From Opitutales bacterium (GTDB lineage Bacteria > Verrucomicrobiota > Verrucomicrobiia > Opitutales > Intestinicryptomonadaceae): DNA of 5,403 nt. The DNA is taken from assembly GCA_017526045.1 (NCBI GenBank), contig JAFXRX010000177.1, positions 1 to 5,403 on the forward strand, read 5' to 3'. Positions 1 to 5,403 of this stretch are shown in pieces; position 1 is the stretch's first letter, and every line of letters begins with the position of its first letter. Under the pieces are notes generated by a model. The model was not told the DNA's origin and ran no database searches. It saw only the letters and a list, made by a program, of their open reading frames with translations. The position numbers and the translations under genes were made by a program.

Positions 1-210
1 ATCTTGCAGGGCGCAAGCGATAAAATCGTCCCGCGCGTTGCAGCCGACTACATTTTCGAAAAAGCCAAGAAAGCCGGCGCAAAAAATGTCGAATGCGTAA
101 TATCAGAGGGCGCGGGGCACAGCTTTGAAAACGCCAAAAGCCCCGACAACAGGGAGCTTGCCGACATCCGCAGGGCCTTCTTTGTAAAGTGGCTTGGCGG
201 CGCAAAATAA
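1..210 (+). CDS. Alpha/beta hydrolase, C-terminal fragment (dienelactone hydrolase / prolyl-oligopeptidase-like)
   Basis: Only the last 69 residues are present; the gene starts before the window and is read in frame from base 1. Two landmarks of alpha/beta-hydrolase C-termini are visible. The first is a strand ending in LQGASDKIVP, where Asp7 of the fragment is the expected catalytic acid. The second is EGAGHSF, where His40 is the expected catalytic histidine. The spacing of about 33 residues and the following helix (RRAFFVKWL) fit the dienelactone hydrolase, acetyl-xylan esterase or S9 peptidase-like branches. The nucleophile serine lies outside the window, so substrate and export status cannot be judged. 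It is on the same strand as the oxidoreductase 127 bases downstream, and I see no convincing terminator between them. A role in the same sugar or glycan pathway is possible but only inferred from position. The fold is fairly secure; the specific function is not. Confidence 0.75.
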   Translation: MLQGASDKIVPRVAADYIFEKAKKAGAKNVECVISEGAGHSFENAKSPDNRELADIRRAFFVKWLGGAK

Positions 211-337
211 GTGTTTGACTTGCCCGCATAATTATTCAAAATTTTACGGTGTAAATAAAACCTATGGTATTTTCGGGGCGGGCTTTTTGCGCGCTTCGGA
301 AATATTTTAACCCAAATACTGAAAATAGGGGAGACTT
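211..337 (+). other. Intergenic spacer upstream of the oxidoreductase
   Basis: This 127-base stretch separates the hydrolase stop from the oxidoreductase start. It is AT-rich from about 228 to 273, then has a GC-rich patch (274-300). A TTGACT hexamer lies at 215-220 and TATGGT/TATTTT-like hexamers at 263-273, but no pair has the normal 16-18 base spacing, so I do not call a promoter. The GC patch can form only an imperfect hairpin around five T residues, too weak for a terminator. Whether the downstream pair is read through from the hydrolase or has its own promoter is therefore undecided. Confidence 0.4.
327..333 (+). promoter_or_regulatory. Shine-Dalgarno site of the oxidoreductase gene
   Basis: The purine run AGGGGAG ends four bases before the ATG at 338. 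It supports this start, and so supports including the twin-arginine signal peptide encoded directly after it. Confidence 0.7.
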
Positions 338-1726
338 ATGTTGAATATAATATCTCGCAGGGACTTCTTGCAAACTGCCGCCATGGCGGGCGCGGGCTTG
401 GCGCTTGCGCCGTCTTTGTTCGGCAAAGAGGAAGTCATTGACAAAAATTGGAAATCTCCGCACGCCAATCTGGTTAGCCCGGACAAAAAAGTGCGCCTCG
501 CGGTCATCGGCTGCGGCGGCCAGGGCGCGGTTGACGCGGGGCAAATGGAGCGCGGCGTGGAATTTACCGCGTTTGCCGACGTCGATTTCGACAGGGGCAG
601 CGGCAGGTTCAACGCAAACCCGAACGTTCCGCGCTACCGCGACTACCGCAAGATGCTGCAGGAGCAAAAGGACAACATCGACGCGGTTTTGATTGCCACG
701 CCCGACCATACGCACTTTCCCGCGGCGGTTTTGGCGTTGAATTTGGGCAAGCACGTCTATGTCGAAAAGCCCGCAACCCACACAATCGGCGAGGCGAGAT
801 ATTTGAAGAAGCTCGCGGCAAAAACGGGCTTGGTGACCCAAATGGGCAACCACGGCCACGCCTACAACGGCTGCCGCGACCTCAAGGAATGGATTGAAGC
901 CGGCGTAATCGGCGACGTTACTGAAGTCCACATCTGGACGAACCGTCCGGTTTGGCCGCAGGGCTTGCCCGTTCCCGACCCCGACAAGAAATTCAACGTC
1001 CCCGTAACCCTCGACTGGAACTTGTGGCTGGGCGTTTCGAAGTTCTACAACTACAACCCCGACTACGTCCCCTTCGACTGGCGCGGCATGTGGGATTGGG
1101 GCACCGGCGCAATCGGCGATATGGCTTGCCACATGTTCGACCCGATTTTCACCTCAATCGACTTGCGCGGAGATGTCAAAGTCTCTTCGGAGTCCGAGGG
1201 CGCGACGGAATTTTCATGCCCGAAGTGGGCGAAGGTGAAGTACGAAATCGGCAAGTCGGCGACCCGCCCGAAGCCGGTTGTCTTCAACTGGTACGAAGGC
1301 AAGTGCCGCCCGCACCTCAAAGACCTGCCCGACGGCCTCTTTAAGGAAGAAAAAGACATCCCGCACACGGGCATGCTCTATGTCGGCACAAAGGGCGCGA
1401 TTATCGACACCGACGACTACGGCATGCGCGCCCGCCTCTTGCCGGCGGAACGCTGGGAGGAATTCCGCAAAAACCGCCCGCCCAAAAAGTACGCGCGCGT
1501 TCCCGACGGCAACGCCCGCATGGAATTTATCCGCGCCTGCCAAGGCGGGCCGACCCCGGGCTCAAACTTCGTCGACCACTCGATGGATTTGACCGAATGG
1601 GGCCTCTTGGGCGTGCTCTCGCTGCGCATGGGCAACAAGACAATCGACTGGGATTACAAGAAGGGCGTATGCCGCAACTTGCCCGAGGCGAACAAGTTTA
1701 TCCACAAGGAATATCGCGTATTCTAA
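338..1726 (+). CDS. Tat-exported Gfo/Idh/MocA family NAD(P)-dependent oxidoreductase
   Basis: This 462-residue protein is a predicted sugar or polyol dehydrogenase of the Gfo/Idh/MocA family. Members oxidise or reduce a sugar hydroxyl using a tightly bound NAD(P). Residues 6-11 (SRRDFL) followed by a hydrophobic stretch to about residue 28 form a twin-arginine signal, so it is probably exported already folded, with its cofactor. The Rossmann domain starts near residue 51, with the dinucleotide loop GCGGQG at 58-63 and an acidic residue (Asp81) at the end of the second strand. ATPDHTH (120-126) and VEKPA (142-146, family lysine Lys144) follow. In the C-terminal half, GDMACH (260-265) supplies the Asp and His expected in the active site (Asp261, His265). 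A tail of about 70 residues ends in the aromatic-rich WDYKKG region, as in the long secreted members common in Planctomycetes and Verrucomicrobia. The stop lies 18 bases before the next gene, suggesting one operon. Family and export are secure; the substrate is unknown. Confidence 0.93.
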   Translation: MLNIISRRDFLQTAAMAGAGLALAPSLFGKEEVIDKNWKSPHANLVSPDKKVRLAVIGCGGQGAVDAGQMERGVEFTAFADVDFDRGSGRFNANPNVPRYRDYRKMLQEQKDNIDAVLIATPDHTHFPAAVLALNLGKHVYVEKPATHTIGEARYLKKLAAKTGLVTQMGNHGHAYNGCRDLKEWIEAGVIGDVTEVHIWTNRPVWPQGLPVPDPDKKFNVPVTLDWNLWLGVSKFYNYNPDYVPFDWRGMWDWGTGAIGDMACHMFDPIFTSIDLRGDVKVSSESEGATEFSCPKWAKVKYEIGKSATRPKPVVFNWYEGKCRPHLKDLPDGLFKEEKDIPHTGMLYVGTKGAIIDTDDYGMRARLLPAERWEEFRKNRPPKKYARVPDGNARMEFIRACQGGPTPGSNFVDHSMDLTEWGLLGVLSLRMGNKTIDWDYKKGVCRNLPEANKFIHKEYRVF

Positions 1727-1728
1727 TA

Positions 1729-1735
1729 GAAGGGA
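1729..1735 (+). promoter_or_regulatory. Shine-Dalgarno site of the DUF1080-like gene
   Basis: GAAGGGA sits nine bases before the ATG at 1745, inside the 18-base gap after the oxidoreductase stop. It supports this start and independent translation initiation within a shared transcript. Confidence 0.6.
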
Positions 1736-1744
1736 TTTTTTGAC

Positions 1745-2443
1745 ATGAAAAAAGCATTGATTTTTTCTATAATCGCGGTTGCGGCGGCAGCGTTCGGTAT
1801 CGCGGCAAAGGAAGTTTTTGTAAAGGGCGAGTCAAACGTCCTCAAGAAGGTGGTCGAGGTGAAGTCGAACTCCAAGCAATGGCCGGTTTCGACTTTCATA
1901 TTCAAAGACGACCTTTCGGCGGGTAAGACCGCGGGCAAAAACTGGAAGTGCGAAAACGGCGAGCTCGTTGGAACAGCGGGCGACAATCCGCTTTTCATAA
2001 ACGGCGCAAAGGGCGTTTATTCAATCGCCTTTGAATTCAACGCCGACGAAGCGGGCGAGGGCTATTTCTTCGTCCGCGCCCCGAAGGGCGACACTTCGAA
2101 GGCTGTCCGCATAAAGCTGAGCCAGCTTAACACCGACAAGGGCGAGACTTCAATCGGCTCCATAAACGGCGCAATCAAGCCGGGCAACAAGTTTGACGAA
2201 ACCAAACACGGCCGCTTTACGCGCTTTTTGATTTTTGTCGAGGAGGAAAACGTAAGAATTTCCCCGAACACAAACTTGTGCGGCCACTATGCCGACCGCC
2301 GCTTCCTCTCGTTCCCCTACGAGACAATCTCGCAAAAGTCGGGCTATGAAATCGCCCCCGACGGCGAAGCGGGCTTTGTCTGCGAAAAGGGCACGCTGAA
2401 ATTCAAGAACATTTTGTTCGCGCCGTTCAGCTCCAAGAAATAG
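1745..2443 (+). CDS. Exported protein resembling the DUF1080 (3-keto-disaccharide hydrolase) family
   Basis: This 232-residue protein starts with a Sec signal: two lysines, then a hydrophobic run to about residue 21 (IAA, then KE, is a plausible cleavage point). No lipobox cysteine is seen, so a soluble periplasmic or secreted protein is expected. The rest looks like a concanavalin-type beta-sandwich related to DUF1080. FIFKDDLSAG (51-60) resembles the opening motif, WKCENGELVG (67-76) matches the W-x-x-x-x-G-x-L-V-G pattern, GYFFVR (106-111) resembles the family's N-S-G-hydrophobic-F-R strand, and GTLKFKNILFAPF (216-228) matches the closing strand. The middle (about 125-200) is not typical; I do not see the usual N-x-Y-x-I strand. 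DUF1080 members are linked to cleavage of 3-keto glycosides made by Gfo/Idh/MocA partners, and the upstream gene is such an enzyme. The assignment rests on short motifs and context, and the protein may be a non-catalytic relative. Confidence 0.6.
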   Translation: MKKALIFSIIAVAAAAFGIAAKEVFVKGESNVLKKVVEVKSNSKQWPVSTFIFKDDLSAGKTAGKNWKCENGELVGTAGDNPLFINGAKGVYSIAFEFNADEAGEGYFFVRAPKGDTSKAVRIKLSQLNTDKGETSIGSINGAIKPGNKFDETKHGRFTRFLIFVEEENVRISPNTNLCGHYADRRFLSFPYETISQKSGYEIAPDGEAGFVCEKGTLKFKNILFAPFSSKK

Positions 2444-2469
2444 GGCGCGGGCTTTTTATAAAAACAAAT

Positions 2470-2501
2470 GCGGAAGCGTTTTATGCGCTTCCGCTTTTTT
2501 T
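2470..2501 (+). terminator. Rho-independent terminator of the plus-strand operon
   Basis: A perfect 9-base-pair GC-rich stem (2470-2478 with 2486-2494) closes a 7-base loop. Seven T residues follow directly (2495-2501). It begins 26 bases after the stop of the DUF1080-like gene, so it closes that transcription unit. Confidence 0.9.
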
Positions 2502-2520
2502 GCGCCCCGAGTTTTGCGCG

Positions 2521-2548
2521 TTTTTTGCGGCTTGGCTTTCGCAAAAAA
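2521..2548. repeat. Inverted repeat between the two convergent terminators
   Basis: TTTTTTGCG (2521-2529) and CGCAAAAAA (2540-2548) are perfect inverted copies around a 10-base loop. The right arm overlaps the A-tract (T-tract in the minus-strand transcript) of the tpiA terminator. It may merely reflect the A/T tracts of neighbouring terminators, or it may add a fold to read-through transcripts. Confidence 0.5.
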
Positions 2549-2572
2549 AAGACGCGAAGAAAAACCTTCGCG
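2543..2572 (-). terminator. Rho-independent terminator of the pgk-tpiA unit
   Basis: On the minus strand a 7-base-pair stem (2572-2566 with 2559-2553) encloses a 6-base loop. After two bases comes a run of eight T residues (plus-strand A at 2543-2550). It begins 26 bases beyond the tpiA stop codon. Confidence 0.88.
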
Positions 2573-2598
2573 CCCTGAAATTTTATTTGTTTTATTAA

Positions 2599-3366
2599 TT
2601 ACGCAAGCTTTACTGCGGAGTTTACCAAAGCCGCAAACGAGTCCGCCTTCAAAGCCGCGCCGCCGATAAGGCCGCCGTCGATGTCCTTCTGCGCGAGCAG
2701 CTCGTCGGCGTTTTCGGGCTTCATGGAGCCGCCGTAGAGGATTTGGATTTTTTCGGCGACATTCGCGCCGAACATTTCAGCCAAGACCTTGCGGATTTCC
2801 GCATGCACCTCTTGAGCCATTGCGGGGGTCGCGGTTTTGCCCGTGCCGATAGCCCAAACGGGCTCGTAGGCGACGACAACCTTCAAGGCTTCGTCGGAGC
2901 TCAAGCCTTCCAAGCCGCCCTTTGTCTGCTTGGAAACGACTTCGATTGTCTTGCCGCTTTCGCGCTCTTCCAAAGTTTCGCCGACGCACAAAATGGGCTT
3001 CAAAGAAGACGCAACGGCGGCCTTCACCTTCTTGTTGATGAGGCAGTCGCATTCCTTGAAATACTGGCGGCGTTCGCTGTGCCCCAGAATTACGTATGCG
3101 CAGTGCAGCTCCCTGAGCATTGCCGCGGAAATTTCGCCGGTGTAGGCGCCGCTTTGCTCAAAGTACATATTCTGCGCGCCGAGCTTTACATTCGAGCCTT
3201 CGATTGCCTTTTCAGCCGATTCGAGCGAAGTAAATGTCGGGCAGATTGCAATGTCCACATTGCTTACGTTGCCGACCGCCTCGACGACGCCCTTTGCGAG
3301 AGCGGCGGCTTCGGAGGAAGTCTTGTTCATTTTCCAGTTGCCTGCGATAAAATATCTGCGTGCCAT
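2599..3366 (-). CDS. tpiA: Triose-phosphate isomerase
   Basis: A full-length (255-residue) cytoplasmic TIM-barrel enzyme that interconverts dihydroxyacetone phosphate and glyceraldehyde 3-phosphate in glycolysis and gluconeogenesis. All signature parts are present. GNWKMN at 9-14 supplies Asn10 and the catalytic Lys12. ILGHSERR (93-100) carries the electrophilic His96. AYEPVWAIGTGKTA (166-179) contains the catalytic base Glu168 and the mobile loop 6. YGGS (211-214) and GGLIGGAAL (231-239) form the phosphate-binding end of the barrel. Length is normal for bacterial enzymes. The ATG gives the expected short N-terminus before the first barrel strand, although only a weak purine run (AGAAAGAAAAA) and no clear Shine-Dalgarno precedes it. 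It starts 27 bases after the pgk stop, so the two are almost certainly co-transcribed, and it is the last gene before the terminator. Confidence 0.98.
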   Translation of the reverse strand: MARRYFIAGNWKMNKTSSEAAALAKGVVEAVGNVSNVDIAICPTFTSLESAEKAIEGSNVKLGAQNMYFEQSGAYTGEISAAMLRELHCAYVILGHSERRQYFKECDCLINKKVKAAVASSLKPILCVGETLEERESGKTIEVVSKQTKGGLEGLSSDEALKVVVAYEPVWAIGTGKTATPAMAQEVHAEIRKVLAEMFGANVAEKIQILYGGSMKPENADELLAQKDIDGGLIGGAALKADSFAALVNSAVKLA

Positions 3367-3393
3367 GATTTTTCTTTCTGTTTATAGATTAAA

Positions 3394-4644
3394 TTACTTG
3401 TCGTTGAGCGATACTACGCCCGGGAGCTCCTTGCCTTCCAAGAATTCGAGGCTTGCGCCGCCGCCCGTGGAGACGTGCGACATCTTCGGGGCCTGTCCGC
3501 TCTTGTTTACCGCCGCGACGCTGTCGCCGCCGCCGATAATCGAGATGCCGCCGTTTGCCTTGACCTGCGCGACAGCTTCGCATACGCCGAATGTGCCCTT
3601 GTTGAACTTTTCCATTTCAAAGCAGCCCATGGGGCCGTTCCAGACGACAGTCTTTGCGCTCTTGATTGCGTCGGAGTAAAGCGCGACGGTCTTGGGGCCG
3701 ATGTCCAAGCCCATCCAGCCGTCGGGGATTTCCTCGACAACCTGCGTGTTGGCTTCGGGGTCGAACTTGTCCGCCGCGACGTTGTCGACTGGCAGGAGGA
3801 ATTTTACGCCGAGCTCCTTGGCCTTCGCCATCATTTCCTTTGCGTATTCGATTTGGTCTTCTTCGCAGAGGGAGTTGCCGATTTTCTTGCCGAGAGCCTT
3901 CAAGAATGTGTAAGCCATGCCGCCGCCGATGATGAGCGTGTCGACTTTGTTGAGGAGATTTTTTACGACCGCGAGCTTGTCGGAAACTTTCGCGCCGCCC
4001 AAGATTGCGACAAACGGGCGCACGGGGTTTTCAACCGCGCTGCCAAGATATTCGATTTCCTTTTCCATCAAAAAGCCAGCGACGGACGTTGAAATGTACT
4101 TTGTGATGACCGCAGTGGAGGCGTGCGCGCGGTGCGCGGTGCCGAATGCGTCGTTGCAGAAGACGTCGCCATAGGAGGCGAGCTTCTTTGCAAGCTCTTT
4201 TTGCTGCTCTTTCAAAGCCGCCTTGCGCGCCTTGAAATCTTCGTCGCTTTCGCCTTCCTTCTGTTTACACTTTGCCTGCTCTTCCTTGTGGTAGCGGGTG
4301 TTTTCAAGCATGACGATGTCGCCCGCTTTCATTGCGGCGACTTCCGCGTCGGCCGCGGCGCAGTCGGCGACGAACTTTACGGGCTTTTCCAAAAGCTTTG
4401 AGAGGTAGTCAGCGACGATTTTCATCGTGGTGTCTGCCGTGATGCCCTTTTCGTCGGGGCGGCCCATGTGCGACATCAAAACGAGGCTTCCGCCTTGCTC
4501 CAAGACGTACTTGATTGAGGGCAGGGCGCCCTTAATGCGCGTGTCGTCTTTTATGACGCCTTCTTTTACGGGCACGTTGAAGTCAACGCGCATGATTACC
4601 TTTTTGCCTTTTAAGTCTATATCGCGGAGTGTTTTTTTGTTCAT
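3394..4644 (-). CDS. pgk: Phosphoglycerate kinase
   Basis: This 416-residue enzyme transfers phosphate from 1,3-bisphosphoglycerate to ADP, giving ATP and 3-phosphoglycerate in the cytoplasm. The N-terminal substrate domain shows RVDFNVP (19-25), SHMGRP (58-63), ENTRYHKEE (114-122) and NDAFGTAHRAHAS (164-176). The C-terminal nucleotide domain shows GGAKVSDK (216-223), NGPMGCFE (336-343), GGGDSVAA (371-378) and STGGGASLE (392-400). It is about 20 residues longer than many bacterial enzymes. The excess is a lysine/glutamate-rich, probably helical insertion at about 124-149, between the ENTRYHKEE and NDAFGTAH motifs. From memory, an insertion here occurs in Bacteroidota-type and animal enzymes. 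The ATG at 4644 gives a normal N-terminus. The bases before it are A-rich with no Shine-Dalgarno match. It is the first gene of a two-gene unit with tpiA, downstream of gap. Confidence 0.98.
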   Translation of the reverse strand: MNKKTLRDIDLKGKKVIMRVDFNVPVKEGVIKDDTRIKGALPSIKYVLEQGGSLVLMSHMGRPDEKGITADTTMKIVADYLSKLLEKPVKFVADCAAADAEVAAMKAGDIVMLENTRYHKEEQAKCKQKEGESDEDFKARKAALKEQQKELAKKLASYGDVFCNDAFGTAHRAHASTAVITKYISTSVAGFLMEKEIEYLGSAVENPVRPFVAILGGAKVSDKLAVVKNLLNKVDTLIIGGGMAYTFLKALGKKIGNSLCEEDQIEYAKEMMAKAKELGVKFLLPVDNVAADKFDPEANTQVVEEIPDGWMGLDIGPKTVALYSDAIKSAKTVVWNGPMGCFEMEKFNKGTFGVCEAVAQVKANGGISIIGGGDSVAAVNKSGQAPKMSHVSTGGGASLEFLEGKELPGVVSLNDK

Positions 4645-4881
4645 TGTCTTTTTATTTTTAGACTTTGTTTGTTTATAAAAATATCCTACCTATATTGGCG
4701 CGTTGCGAACTTTTTGCAACATAAAAAAATCTGCAACAAAAGATGTTTTTTAAGATTTGGGAATTTGAAAAATTCTTCTCCAAAAAAATTTTTCTATTTT
4801 CCAGGACTATTTTTTCGTTAAGTTTCTGGCAGGTTGTGCTCTGTGTTTTTTTAATTTGGCAGCGGGCGTCCCTTCTTCTAC
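4645..4881 (-). promoter_or_regulatory. AT-rich leader/promoter region of pgk-tpiA
   Basis: This spacer lies between the gap terminator and the pgk start, is clearly richer in A/T than the flanking genes, and has no credible gene. Because gap ends in a strong terminator, a promoter for pgk-tpiA is expected here. Read on the minus strand, a TTGCAA hexamer (4719-4714) lies 17-19 bases before AATATA/TATAGG (4696-4689), and a TATAAA sits at 4677-4672. None is a strong sigma-70 match, so the exact promoter is uncertain. The region also contains two TGCAACA copies on the plus strand (4715-4721 and 4732-4738). Confidence 0.45.
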
Positions 4882-4914
4882 AAAAAAAAGAGCGCACCCC
4901 AAAGTGCGCCCTTT
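4882..4914 (-). terminator. Rho-independent terminator after gap
   Basis: On the minus strand, GCGCAC (4909-4904) pairs with GTGCGC (4897-4892) around a 6-base loop. Beyond one mismatch, a further G-C pair and A-T pairs extend the stem. A run of eight T residues follows (plus-strand A at 4882-4889). It starts about 20 bases past the gap stop, separating gap from pgk-tpiA. Confidence 0.87.
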
Positions 4915-4935
4915 AAAAAATCGGTTAAAGCCCAA

Positions 4936-5403
4936 TTACTTGGCGATAACGCGAGCCATTTCCAAAACCTTGTTGGAATAGCCCCATTCGTTGTCGTACC
5001 AAGAAACAACCTTGACGAACGTCGGGTCGAGCTGGATGCCCGCCTTGGCGTCGAAGATGGAAGTCTTGGAGCAGTTGCGGAAGTCTGTCGAAACAACGGC
5101 TTCGTCGGTGTAGCCGAGGATGCCCTTGAGTTCGCCTTCAGAAGCTTCCTTCATGGCAGCGCAGATTTCTTCGTATGTGCAGCCCTTTTCGAGTTCGACT
5201 GTCAAGTCGACAACCGAAACGTCGGAAGTGGGAACGCGCATCGACATGCCCGTCAATTTGCCGTTGAGCTCCGGAAGAACTTTGCCGACAGCCTTTGCAG
5301 CGCCAGTGGAGGAGGGGATGATGTTTTCCAAGATGCCTCTGCCGCCGCGCCAGTCCTTCTTGGAGGGGCCGTCAACGGTTTTCTGCGTGGCTGTGGCCGC
5401 GTG
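4936..5403 (-). CDS. gapA: Glyceraldehyde-3-phosphate dehydrogenase, C-terminal part (class I)
   Basis: The last 155 codons plus stop are present; the 5' half lies beyond the right edge. The enzyme oxidises and phosphorylates glyceraldehyde 3-phosphate to 1,3-bisphosphoglycerate with NAD(P)+, feeding phosphoglycerate kinase encoded just downstream. The first visible residue is a His followed by AATATQKTVDGPS, which aligns with the catalytic histidine segment of E. coli GapA. The catalytic Cys motif would lie just outside the window. DWRGGRG, the phosphate-binding PSSTGAAKAVG segment, GKLTGMSMRVP, VSVVDLTV and the C-terminal WYDNEWGYSNKV, whose Asn contacts the nicotinamide, are all typical of class I enzymes. 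The open frame has no ATG within the window, consistent with continuation beyond 5403. Whether it is NAD- or NADP-dependent is set by the missing N-terminal domain. The family assignment is secure. Confidence 0.97.
   Translation of the reverse strand, partial: HAATATQKTVDGPSKKDWRGGRGILENIIPSSTGAAKAVGKVLPELNGKLTGMSMRVPTSDVSVVDLTVELEKGCTYEEICAAMKEASEGELKGILGYTDEAVVSTDFRNCSKTSIFDAKAGIQLDPTFVKVVSWYDNEWGYSNKVLEMARVIAK

Noticed and set aside
215..273. Candidate sigma-70 promoter before the oxidoreductase
   Set aside because: TTGACT and the TATGGT/TATTTT hexamers are too far apart (over 40 bases), and no alternative pair has both reasonable boxes and 16-18 base spacing.
236..1132. Long minus-strand open frame (298 codons) opposite the oxidoreductase
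   Set aside because: It is antisense to a gene with unmistakable family motifs, its translation is rich in low-complexity Val/Ala/Arg, and no domain is recognisable. It is a shadow frame in high-GC coding DNA.
2743..3387. Plus-strand open frame (214 codons) opposite tpiA
   Set aside because: It is antisense to a complete triose-phosphate isomerase and shows no domain or credible start context.
3475..4092. Plus-strand open frame (205 codons) opposite pgk
   Set aside because: It lies entirely inside pgk on the other strand, and its sequence has no recognisable motif. The conserved PGK motifs show that the minus strand is the coding one.
4722..4751. Possible A/T hairpin terminator upstream of pgk
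   Set aside because: The stem has only four matched pairs next to the loop, then a mismatch and A-T pairs. It is too weak to call as a terminator.
4673..4897. 74-codon minus-strand frame in the gap-pgk spacer
   Set aside because: It begins inside the gap terminator stem, has a composition dominated by Lys/Asn/Phe/Arg as expected from random AT-rich DNA, and has no Shine-Dalgarno. Not supported as a gene.
1..5403. Mobile element, CRISPR array, tRNA/rRNA, toxin-antitoxin or defence system
   Set aside because: No transposase, long terminal inverted repeats, regularly spaced repeats, tRNA-like cloverleaf or defence-type domains were seen. All long stretches are explained by metabolic genes and short spacers.

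Overview
The window holds six protein-coding genes, two of them cut by its edges. They form two groups that point at each other. Coding GC is moderate to high, while the spacer before pgk is AT-rich. A Tat-exported Gfo/Idh/MocA oxidoreductase lies next to a small exported protein that resembles the DUF1080 (3-keto-disaccharide hydrolase) family. This pairing is common in the Planctomycetes-Verrucomicrobia-Chlamydiae group and in some Bacteroidota. The phosphoglycerate kinase has an internal insertion that I recall from Bacteroidota-type enzymes. My best inference is a Gram-negative polysaccharide-using bacterium, with Verrucomicrobiota favoured over Bacteroidota. No marker in the window settles this.

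Plus strand, 1-2443. The window opens inside the C-terminal end of an alpha/beta hydrolase, with its catalytic Asp and His visible. After a 127-base gap come the oxidoreductase (338-1726) and, 18 bases later, the exported DUF1080-like protein (1745-2443). Both have recognisable Shine-Dalgarno sequences and are probably co-transcribed. A strong rho-independent terminator (2470-2501) closes the unit. The pair looks like an envelope module acting on sugars or glycosides.

Minus strand, 5403-2599. The order of transcription is gap, pgk, tpiA, the classic cluster for the triose-phosphate part of glycolysis. The gap gene enters from beyond the right edge; the first visible codon is its catalytic histidine. 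It ends at its own terminator (4914-4882). A roughly 240-base AT-rich spacer follows, then pgk and tpiA, 27 bases apart. A terminator at 2572-2543 ends this unit. The three enzymes interconvert dihydroxyacetone phosphate, glyceraldehyde 3-phosphate, 1,3-bisphosphoglycerate and 3-phosphoglycerate in the cytoplasm, yielding NADH and ATP.

The two groups converge on a 155-base spacer (2444-2598) that carries one terminator for each direction and a further inverted repeat. I see no RNA genes, mobile elements, CRISPR arrays or phage genes, and no evidence of an undescribed multi-gene system. The most interesting points are the oxidoreductase/DUF1080-like pair, the diverged small partner, and the transcriptional break between gap and pgk-tpiA.
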